Below are positions 8,320 through 15,434 of a stretch of 64,000 nt of DNA, piece by piece. Position numbers and translations under genes: made by a program. The notes beneath the pieces are model-generated. The model was not told where the DNA came from, searched no databases, and saw only the letters and a list, made by a program, of their open reading frames with translations. Numbering within the stretch: the first letter of the stretch is position 1; every line of letters starts with the position of its first letter. Origin of the DNA: Sphingopyxis terrae subsp. terrae NBRC 15098 (GTDB lineage: Bacteria > Pseudomonadota > Alphaproteobacteria > Sphingomonadales > Sphingomonadaceae). Location of the stretch: positions 1-64,000 of the forward strand of contig NZ_BCZQ01000029.1 of NCBI RefSeq assembly GCF_001598815.1, in the 5' to 3' direction.

Positions 8320-10203
8320 CTAGATTCGCTGCATTGCGCGCAAGATATCGAGCATGCCTGCCCCCTGAAAGCTGCGCTCGCGTCCGAGATCGGTGCAGCT
8401 TTCGCACAGGATCGCCTTGATCTCGGCGGCGCGGCCGACGAACTCGGGATTACGCGCCATCAGCATCGCCGCCGCGCCGCTGACGTGCGGCGCGGCCATG
8501 CTCGTGCCGCTGAGGGCGTCCTCGCTCGGGCCGGGGATCATGCTCCATATTTTCTCCCCGGGCGCGACCAGATCAGGTTTCTGGCGACCGTCGCCCGTGG
8601 GCCCGCGGCTCGAGAAGAAGCTGACGCCATAGCTGTGGGGCGAGGTGCGATGCGTTGCACCGACCGTGATCACCGCCTCGGCGTTGCCCGGGTCGGTGAT
8701 ACTCGATGGCGCGTAGGATTCGAAGGCGCCGCCGTCGCTGAGATGGTAACTTTGAAAGCCGCGATTGCCGGCGGCCGCGACGACGACGACACCCGAAGCA
8801 ACGAGTTTGCTCGCCTCTTCGCAAACAGGAGTTTGGCCGCACGCATAATTGCGCACATCGTGGTGAATCGACAGGCTGATATTGGCGCCATGAATTTCGG
8901 TGTGATAGGATCTTGTGTTGAGATAGCGGATGAACTGCAAGGCGCCGACGAGCGCAAATTCGCTATCGTCGCCGCCTCCGGTCACGACACGGAAATCATA
9001 GAGGCGGATGTCGGGACACACCCCGCGCTGCGCAGTCGGTGCCCCGCCTGCGAAGTCGGCCGCATCCCAGCCGCCGCCGATAATCCCCGCGACATGCGTA
9101 CCGTGGGGGTGCGCCGGCACGCCGGGCGAGGCTTCGAGAACATATTTCTCGGCGCGCATCCAGTCGACAGGCCTGCGCTCGCGTGCGTCCTGCGCGAGCG
9201 ATAACAGATCCTCGATGACGAAGCCGAGCGACAGACCCGTGCGCTCGGCGAGGAACCGCGCATTGTCGCGGAGGATGTCGCCATCATAAAGATGATCGAC
9301 CAGCACGGCGCGGCGAAGCTGCGTAAAATCATAGGTGGCAACGACCCGGCTATTTGGCGGATCGCGCAAATCCTTGAAGGCGGGATGGCTCGCATCGATC
9401 CCCGTGTCAAGGACCGCCCAAGCAAGCCGCTCGCAGTTCACAGAAAAAAGCGTCGCGGCCGCGTCGCCCTTGATCGCCGGCACCGAGCGGTCGATCGCGA
9501 GCTCGACCGGGCGGTTCAGCGATACCGCGAATATATCATAATCGCTGCCTAGGCCGATGGGGCGCAGCCGCACCAGATGCTCGCCAATCTCGCCGGCAAG
9601 CGCCGCGATCGCCTCAATGTCGGCGCGGCGATAAAAGTCGGCGGGCGTCCCGATTTCGGCAGCGTCGGCGGCCTCGGCGCCTTCGGCCCATAGCAGCGAT
9701 GCCAGCACGCGCAGCGTCGCGGCGAGACGTTCGATCCCGGGAGGCGTCTCGATGGTCGCGCTTTCCCAACCGCGTCTGCGGCGCAGCTCGTGCAGTTGCC
9801 GCGCGACGCGCTCCTCCACGCCCGCTGCGACACCATCGTCGGCAGCGAGACCAAGCGACCGTGCCCAGCGGGTGAAAGGCAGCAGCGAATAGGCAAGTTC
9901 CTTGATGCGCAGGCGGGCCGCCACAAGACCTTCGACGAAGGACAGGCCGTAACCGAGCCGATGGCCGGCGTCGCCGAAGCCGGGGCGCTCGGGCGTATCG
10001 TAAAGTCGCGCGGCGATGCGCGCCGCGACAAGCCCGGTGGGCGTGTCGCGATAGGCCTCGACCAGGAGATCGAGCGCTTCGCCTGGCGCCCCGGCATAGC
10101 CCGCCCAGACGTCGCTCCGGACCGGCGAATCCTGCACGAGACGCCCATCAGCGTCGGGACCAAGAACGAGGCTGTTGACCACCTCGCGACCCAGAATGAT
10201 CAT
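8320..10203 (-). CDS. Subtilisin-like (S8) serine protease, cytoplasmic type
   Basis: With the ATG at 10203, preceded by GGGAGGGG, the protein has 627 residues and no signal peptide. An in-frame upstream start at 10299 would add 32 residues without a ribosome binding site. Residues 1-250 are a helical N-terminal region of unknown function. The protease domain holds Asp266 (AVLDTGID), His367 (HGTHVAG), Asn480 (AAAGN) and Ser568 (GTSMAAPH), so the triad and oxyanion Asn are intact. Lack of an export signal together with a long N-terminal sensor-like region fits the intracellular S8 proteases seen in bacterial conflict systems. It is the first gene of a minus-strand operon with the MBL and DUF4062-like genes. 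Its substrate may be a partner protein, but that is inference. Confidence 0.85.
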   Translation of the reverse strand: MIILGREVVNSLVLGPDADGRLVQDSPVRSDVWAGYAGAPGEALDLLVEAYRDTPTGLVAARIAARLYDTPERPGFGDAGHRLGYGLSFVEGLVAARLRIKELAYSLLPFTRWARSLGLAADDGVAAGVEERVARQLHELRRRRGWESATIETPPGIERLAATLRVLASLLWAEGAEAADAAEIGTPADFYRRADIEAIAALAGEIGEHLVRLRPIGLGSDYDIFAVSLNRPVELAIDRSVPAIKGDAAATLFSVNCERLAWAVLDTGIDASHPAFKDLRDPPNSRVVATYDFTQLRRAVLVDHLYDGDILRDNARFLAERTGLSLGFVIEDLLSLAQDARERRPVDWMRAEKYVLEASPGVPAHPHGTHVAGIIGGGWDAADFAGGAPTAQRGVCPDIRLYDFRVVTGGGDDSEFALVGALQFIRYLNTRSYHTEIHGANISLSIHHDVRNYACGQTPVCEEASKLVASGVVVVAAAGNRGFQSYHLSDGGAFESYAPSSITDPGNAEAVITVGATHRTSPHSYGVSFFSSRGPTGDGRQKPDLVAPGEKIWSMIPGPSEDALSGTSMAAPHVSGAAAMLMARNPEFVGRAAEIKAILCESCTDLGRERSFQGAGMLDILRAMQRI

Positions 10204-10436
10204 GTCCCCTCCCGTCACGGCCGCGCGAGCATCGATGCGGCGCGAACACGCGACACGCCGAACATGCTCGAAGGTGCGAGGGCCGTACCCGGCTGTCAAA
10301 CATTATCGCATCGGCTTTGGTAAGGATTGCCGGGCCGGGCGCACGCTACCGATAAATAGCATATCGGGGAAGATTGCGCTTTGCAGCGCGCGGCCATGAG
10401 CTATCGTGCCGGTCTCGAAAATCAGGGAGAGGGCCT
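10204..10436. promoter_or_regulatory. Shared divergent promoter region of two three-gene operons
   Basis: These 233 bases separate the start of the protease-MBL-DUF4062 operon (minus) from the start of the lipase-TIR-SLOG operon (plus), so both promoters must lie here or in the first codons. No strong palindrome or regulator gene is visible. The shared region is the main reason for treating the two operons as a possible single system. Confidence 0.5.
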
Positions 10437-11534
10437 GTGGAGGGCAAGCGGCCGCGTAACGTCATTGTCTGCTGCGACGGCACGTCGAACCAGCCGGCAA
10501 AACACCAAACCAATGTCGCACGCCTGGTCTACGCACTCGAAAAGGACATTGAGGCGCAGCATGTCTATTATCAGCCGGGCCTTGGAACGCGCGCGTCGCC
10601 CGGTTTCCCGCTTCCCGTCGGCAATTATCTGGCGCGGGTTGGGGGCATGGCGTTCGGCTACGGGATCAAAGACGACCTGCGCGACGCCTATGTGTTCATC
10701 ATGAACCATTGGCGGCCAGGCGACCAGCTCTTCCTGTTCGGATTCAGCCGCGGCGCCTATACCGTCCGTATCCTCGCTGCCCTGCTCTCCACTTACGGCG
10801 TTCCGATGCCCGGCAACGAGGCGCTTCTACCCTATGCGATCAAGATGTTCTGGCGCGCCAATGGGGCCGAAGGCGCAGCGTTCGACACGGTCATGACGCT
10901 CGCTAGGCGTTTCAAGGCCAATCTCTCGATGGCCGAATGCAAGCCCCATTTTGTTGGCGTTTGGGATACGGTGAGTTCGGTCGGCTGGATCGGAACACCC
11001 GTGGCGCTACCCTATACGGGCGCCAATCCGGATATCGCGCATATCCGGCATGCGATTGCGCTCGACGAGAAGCGGGCCTTTTTCAGGACAAACCGCTTCC
11101 GCCCGCACGCCCGGCAGGATTGTGCGGAAATGTGGTTTCCGGGCGATCATTGCGACGTCGGCGGGGGTCATGCCGAATCGGCATCCGGCCTCAGCAAATA
11201 TTCGCTCCGCTGGATGGCCGACGAAGCCGCGGCGAAAGGGCTTGGCATCGATAAAGACCGCCTTGCCGACATACTCGGCGAGAGCGAGGGGAGCCATTTC
11301 ACGCCCGCCTCGCCGAAGGCTGAAATTCACCGCATGCCCTTCTATTGGTGGCCGGCAGAATTTCTTCCCAAGAAGCGCTGGGACAACAAGACCCAGCGAA
11401 CGACACGCCGCCTCAATCTTTTCCGTCGCCGGCGCCCACCGAAAAACGCGCTGATCCACCCAGTCGCGTGGGATATCGACGGCTATGCCGAACGTTATCT
11501 TAAGGACTTCCGTCGTCCAGAGGCGCCGCAATGA
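10437..11534 (+). CDS. Tle1-like (DUF2235) alpha/beta hydrolase, putative phospholipase
   Basis: The protein carries the DUF2235 catalytic domain found in type VI lipase effectors of the Tle1 group. RNVIVCCDGT (7-16) is the first strand and turn, DDLRDAYVFI is the helix before the elbow, and GFSRGA places the nucleophile at Ser104. I prefer the GTG at 10437, which follows GGGAGAGG, giving 365 residues; an ATG-like start at 10374 lacks such a site. No signal peptide is seen and no VgrG, PAAR or immunity gene is nearby, which argues against a secreted type VI effector. As the first gene of an operon with TIR and SLOG proteins, it could be a membrane-damaging effector switched on by a nucleotide signal. 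That role is inferred. Confidence 0.8.
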   Translation: MEGKRPRNVIVCCDGTSNQPAKHQTNVARLVYALEKDIEAQHVYYQPGLGTRASPGFPLPVGNYLARVGGMAFGYGIKDDLRDAYVFIMNHWRPGDQLFLFGFSRGAYTVRILAALLSTYGVPMPGNEALLPYAIKMFWRANGAEGAAFDTVMTLARRFKANLSMAECKPHFVGVWDTVSSVGWIGTPVALPYTGANPDIAHIRHAIALDEKRAFFRTNRFRPHARQDCAEMWFPGDHCDVGGGHAESASGLSKYSLRWMADEAAAKGLGIDKDRLADILGESEGSHFTPASPKAEIHRMPFYWWPAEFLPKKRWDNKTQRTTRRLNLFRRRRPPKNALIHPVAWDIDGYAERYLKDFRRPEAPQ

Positions 11535-11577
11535 TGCGGTTGGCATGCGTTCCCTTTCGACGCGAGGAGAGACCGCA

Positions 11578-12738
11578 ATGAGCCATTACGAACTCGCCAT
11601 TCTCGGTTCGCCGACCGAGGCCGAGCGAGCTGCGCTTGTCCGCGCGATTGCCACGCTCGTCGGCGATTTCGGCATGGAGATCGGCCGCGAGCTAATTCTG
11701 CACGACGGCGCTAGCGTGGCCGGGCGCAACCCCCGTGCCGCCTTCGTTGCTGCCTATTTTGGGGGCGTCCCCGCATGCGATGTTGAAGCGGCGCGGATGC
11801 TCGTTGCGCAAAGCGCGCCCGTGGTCCCGACCGTGGGGCCAACCCAGGAATTTGGCGCCTGCATTCCCGATTTCCTCCAGTCGGCAAACGGGCTTCGCCG
11901 GCGGGGTGACGACGAAGCGATGCGCGAGCTCGCAGCAGCGCTCCTCGAATGCATCGGCTTGCTTCGTCAGCAGCGGCGCGTCTTTGTGAGCTACCGCCGT
12001 ACCGAGGCGCGCGCCGCAGCGCTTCAACTCCATGACCTGTTGTCGGCACGCGGGTTCGACGTCTTTCTCGACACGCACGACATCCGTCCCGGCGATCCCT
12101 TCCAAGAAGTGCTGTGGCACCGCCTTGTCGATTCGGATGTCATGGTCATGCTCGACACACCGACCTATTTCGAGAGCCGCTGGACCCGGCATGAAATTGG
12201 CCGCGCTCGCGCTAAGGAAATCCATGTGCTCCGCGTCATATGGCCAGGGCTCGAGCCGAACCGCATGACGGACCTCGCCGAGACGGTCTATCTCGATGCT
12301 AACGAACTGACGGGTTCCGACGGTCCGATCGTCGATACCGCCGCCGATGCGATCTTGCTGCGGGTCGAGGATTTGCGCAGCCGGAGCATCGCCGCGCGCT
12401 TCATGTCGATCACTGGCAAGCTCAGGGCCGACATTGTGAAGATTGGGGCCGAGGTGGAGGGAATCGGCGCGCATCGGGCAATCGCGGTGCGCCTGCTCGA
12501 TCAACGCAAGGTCTGGGCCTATCCGATCGTCGGAATCCCGACCGCTGAAATTTTGAACGATGTGGTTGAAAAGGCGCGGCGCGCCGAGCAGCAGGGCATA
12601 CCGGTGCTCGTTTACGACCATATTGGAATCCGGCAGGCTTGGACGGCGCATCTGAAGTGGCTCGACGAACAGATTGCGGCCGTGCGCGCGATCAAGGTGT
12701 CCGACGCCGGTTGGGAACTGGCCGGATGGGAGGCTTGA
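11578..12738 (+). CDS. TIR protein with unknown N- and C-terminal regions
   Basis: The ATG at 11578 follows a GAGGAGAG site and gives 386 residues. Residues 1-130 are an alpha/beta region (HYELAILGSP at the front) I cannot assign. Residues 134-260 form a TIR domain: RRVFVSYRRTEA, DVFLDTHDI and SRWTRHE with Glu206 as the predicted catalytic glutamate. Residues 290-386 are a second alpha/beta region. TIR enzymes of this kind cleave or cyclise NAD+. The gene overlaps the next one (SLOG) by one base, implying tight co-expression of a signal producer with a nucleotide-binding protein. It differs from ThsB and from the small TIR at 5375. Confidence 0.84.
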   Translation: MSHYELAILGSPTEAERAALVRAIATLVGDFGMEIGRELILHDGASVAGRNPRAAFVAAYFGGVPACDVEAARMLVAQSAPVVPTVGPTQEFGACIPDFLQSANGLRRRGDDEAMRELAAALLECIGLLRQQRRVFVSYRRTEARAAALQLHDLLSARGFDVFLDTHDIRPGDPFQEVLWHRLVDSDVMVMLDTPTYFESRWTRHEIGRARAKEIHVLRVIWPGLEPNRMTDLAETVYLDANELTGSDGPIVDTAADAILLRVEDLRSRSIAARFMSITGKLRADIVKIGAEVEGIGAHRAIAVRLLDQRKVWAYPIVGIPTAEILNDVVEKARRAEQQGIPVLVYDHIGIRQAWTAHLKWLDEQIAAVRAIKVSDAGWELAGWEA

Positions 12739-13388
12739 TGATGGATGCAATTTTCCTGTCCGCCGGCGTCCCCGATCCGCGGCGCGGTCCCGAATATGCC
12801 GCAACCGCCGATACGGTGGCGATTACCGCCGCGGTCTCGGCGCTAGTCTATGTCACGCTCGGACGCCGTCCGCTGATTTGGGGCGGCCACCCTGCGATCA
12901 CCCCGATGATCTGGGTCATAGCCGAAGACTTAGGCCTCGATTACGGACGGTGGGTCGGGCTCTATCAGTCACGCCATTTCGAAGACCAGTTTCCGCAAGA
13001 CAATGCACGGTTCGGCAATGTCACGCTCACCGACGATATCGCCGGCGATCGCGCGCAAAGCTTGCTGCATATGCGCCGACGGATGTTCAGCGAGCATCGC
13101 TTCGCCGCCGCTGTCTTCATCGGCGGCATGGGCGGGATCATCGACGAATATGACTTGTTCCGGGAACTTCAGCCCGAGGCCGCGATCATCCCGGTGGTCT
13201 CGACCGGCGGCGCCGCGATCGAAGTCGGCAAGCGGCTCGATGCGCTCGTACCCGATCTCGCTGACGATCCCGACTATGTCGCGCTGTTTCACCGCCACCT
13301 CGGGGTTTCGGCCAGGGAGCAGCGTTTCGCCAACCCGGATGCGCAACCGCGCGATATCGAAGCGCGTTATTGGCGGCCGCCGGAATGA
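12738..13388 (+). CDS. Stand-alone SLOG-like nucleotide-sensor protein
   Basis: The 216-residue protein starts MMDAIFLSAGVPDP, has RPLIWGGHPAITPMIW as the glycine-rich loop, then AAAVFIGGMGGIIDEYDLF and IIPVVSTGGAAIEV. This order of a Rossmann-like strand, a GGH loop, GGMGG and a final STGG strand fits the SLOG superfamily, whose members bind nucleotide-derived ligands and include the ligand-binding half of ThsA. It has no attached effector domain. The ATG overlaps the stop of the TIR gene (TGATG). The likely role is to bind the TIR product and pass the signal on, perhaps to the lipase at the head of the operon. The fold call is by pattern only. Confidence 0.68.
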   Translation: MMDAIFLSAGVPDPRRGPEYAATADTVAITAAVSALVYVTLGRRPLIWGGHPAITPMIWVIAEDLGLDYGRWVGLYQSRHFEDQFPQDNARFGNVTLTDDIAGDRAQSLLHMRRRMFSEHRFAAAVFIGGMGGIIDEYDLFRELQPEAAIIPVVSTGGAAIEVGKRLDALVPDLADDPDYVALFHRHLGVSAREQRFANPDAQPRDIEARYWRPPE

Positions 13389-13433
13389 ACCGCGAGCCGT
13401 TCCCGATTTGCACGGCCGACGACAGGGCACGGG

Positions 13434-13928
13434 TCAGTCCGAACCGCCATATCGCATCAGGATTTTTTCCTCGTCGCCGTCGCCAACCACGAGCGACCAG
13501 TCCGAAAAGCCGAGCCATCCATCGGGCAGCGACGTGGCGGCCTGCATGCCGCTGGCGAGGTCGATCGTGGCTCGGCCAATCCCGCGCTCGAACGGAGCGA
13601 TGACGAAGCACGAATGGCCCGCCACGAGAAGCTGTCCCTTGAAGGACTGCCCTATGTAAGGGCTGGCCGCCGCAGCGACGGGATCCACGCGCACGGCGAC
13701 GGGGGGCAGCAAGGCGACGGGTTCGCTGTCACTTGGAACCTGAAGAAACGGCCCGCTCTGATCGGGACGGTCGAAAACGAGTTCCCAGCGATCCTGCGAC
13801 CCGCCATCGCCCGCCGCCGCTCCGACGCAGAGCGCGAGCCAGCGCCCGCCGGCATAATCGGACCGAACATAAAATTGTCCCGGTTTTAGCGCGGCGGGAT
13901 AAACGACACCGACAATTCCTCGCAGCAT
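13434..13928 (-). CDS. Unknown 164-residue protein paired with TIR
   Basis: I do not recognise this protein. It starts MLRGIVGVVYP, seems rich in beta strands and Gly/Val, and has no signal peptide, membrane segment or catalytic motif I can name. The ATG at 13928 follows GGGAG at a suitable spacing, and the stop of the upstream TIR gene is 12 bases away, so they form a two-gene operon. By position it could be the regulator, inhibitor or sensor partner of that TIR protein. Its stop lies 46 bases from the end of the convergent SLOG gene. Confidence 0.65.
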   Translation of the reverse strand: MLRGIVGVVYPAALKPGQFYVRSDYAGGRWLALCVGAAAGDGGSQDRWELVFDRPDQSGPFLQVPSDSEPVALLPPVAVRVDPVAAAASPYIGQSFKGQLLVAGHSCFVIAPFERGIGRATIDLASGMQAATSLPDGWLGFSDWSLVVGDGDEEKILMRYGGSD

Positions 13929-13940
13929 CGCTCGATCTCC

Positions 13941-14897
13941 CTAGTGCTGCAGCGGCCGGATGAAAGCCGCCCAAAACATTTCCGATGCCCCCTCGAAAGT
14001 AAGCTTTGCGGCGCGATCACGGCCGACGTTCATACCCATCGCGCGAAGAAAGCAACTTTGATCGTCGGCCTCGACATGGAGGCATTCGCTAAAGCTGTTG
14101 GTATCGCTCGTCTGCCCTTCGAGAAAATGAATCGCCCGGCCCAGCATGCCGCCCATGAAAATCGTGCAGCGCGCCGCTGCCGCGCCATCGCGATAAACCG
14201 TCGCAAAAAAGCGATCGGCATCGATGCGGCGGATACTCCCCTCAATGCCCTGGTTGCGCGCCCCTAGTTCGTCGAGCGATGTTTCGAAAAACCGCACCAT
14301 ATAATCGAAGGCACCGTGCAGGAACTCATCCTTGTCGCGGTCGGAAAATGTCTTGGCGAGTGCCAGATTACTCGACCGCGGTGCCTCGGGCACGACGGCG
14401 CTTCTCTCCAACGGCAAAACCGACCGCATCGCCGGGCTTTCACGTGTTGCCATTTGCGGCGTAAGCGACGCCGCCGCGGTGCGAATGGCGTTGGCAACCT
14501 CGAGAAATGCCTGGTCACGGTCAGGCCAAAGCGTCACCGGCTTGCCATCGGTGGGAACGGCAAGGAGCTTGCCGAACGGCGCATGTTTCCAATCGCAGGC
14601 CCGTAGAATGACGGGAAGCACCACGGCTTCGCCTGCTTCGTGGCGCTCTATCGCGCGCATCATCTCGACTTCGTAGCAATAATCCGAGGCGAGAAAATCA
14701 GGGCTCACGAGCAGGAGAAGGATATCATCCCGTTCGACATGCGCGCCGATGACCTTGTCGAACGCGGTTCCCGGCTCGATCTTGCGATCATGCCATGTCT
14801 CGATGATGCCCTGACGTTGGAGCATCGCCAGTTGCGTCTGCAACTCGTCGCGCAACGCCTCGTCGCGATGGGAATAGGAAAAGAACAGCGTCGCCAC
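13941..14897 (-). CDS. TIR protein with unknown C-terminal domain
   Basis: The GTG at 14897 is eight bases after AAAGGAG and is preferred to a TTG two codons upstream. The 318-residue product opens directly with TIR strand one, ATLFFSYSHRDE, followed by GIIETWHDRKIEPGTAFD and LLLVSPDFLASDYCYEVEM, where Glu76 or Glu78 is the candidate catalytic residue. The TIR domain ends near residue 140. The remaining 180 residues contain a conserved-looking block (FGGMLG-like turn, then SCFLRAMGMNVGRD) of unknown function and may be the sensor. It heads a two-gene minus-strand operon with the 164-residue unknown protein. Confidence 0.82.
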   Translation of the reverse strand: MATLFFSYSHRDEALRDELQTQLAMLQRQGIIETWHDRKIEPGTAFDKVIGAHVERDDILLLLVSPDFLASDYCYEVEMMRAIERHEAGEAVVLPVILRACDWKHAPFGKLLAVPTDGKPVTLWPDRDQAFLEVANAIRTAAASLTPQMATRESPAMRSVLPLERSAVVPEAPRSSNLALAKTFSDRDKDEFLHGAFDYMVRFFETSLDELGARNQGIEGSIRRIDADRFFATVYRDGAAAARCTIFMGGMLGRAIHFLEGQTSDTNSFSECLHVEADDQSCFLRAMGMNVGRDRAAKLTFEGASEMFWAAFIRPLQH

Positions 14898-15434
14898 GTG
14901 CAAAACTCCTTTCCCTGACCTTTAGCGTTCCGCATCTGTTCCAACAAGCAGGATATAAAAACCACCATTCCAGTTCACGAGAAGTGCGTGCGTCGGAAAC
15001 TAGCAATCAGGGACGCGACAAAACCGCGTTCGGAATTATCGTCGACGGATCGACCCTTGTGAAGCTGGCGTGGAATCGCACGCCCTCGGCCGAACTAGCG
15101 TCCGCCACAGTGGCCGGCCCCGCGACTACGGTGCTAATCATGGTCAGGGACAGCAAACGCTTCACCAAATCCCGAGGCTTGGGGTTCGGACGATTTCTCA
15201 GCTGCTAGCCTGCCGATGAGGCCCAGCACCGAGCCCGCTCCGCCATCACGATGCTAAGGTGTCCGACCGGGACTGGGTGTTTACTCGCTATAGTGAATGG
15301 TCAGAGCGTCGATGTTGATGTGGCCCCGGGCGGATCGTTGTCATCTGTCGCTGGCCACGCGTCTACGAGCGCAGACGTCCGCTTTACGCGACCGCTGCCC
15401 TGAAACCCGCCAGTCCAAAATCGGCCGAAGCTGC
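14898..15434. other. Gap between defence island and catabolic cluster
   Basis: I see no supported gene in these roughly 540 bases. Short plus-strand frames such as 14984-15208 and the beginning of a long frame at 15297 lack ribosome binding sites; the long one is the antisense shadow of the CoA-transferase. No terminal repeats, tRNA or integrase remnant is visible, although this is the point where the gene content changes from defence to catabolism. Confidence 0.55.

Noticed and set aside
10437..11534. Type VI secretion effector (Tle1) interpretation
   Set aside because: The catalytic domain is Tle1-like, but no VgrG, PAAR, adaptor or immunity gene is near, and the operon context is TIR and SLOG, so a secreted effector is less likely than an internal one.
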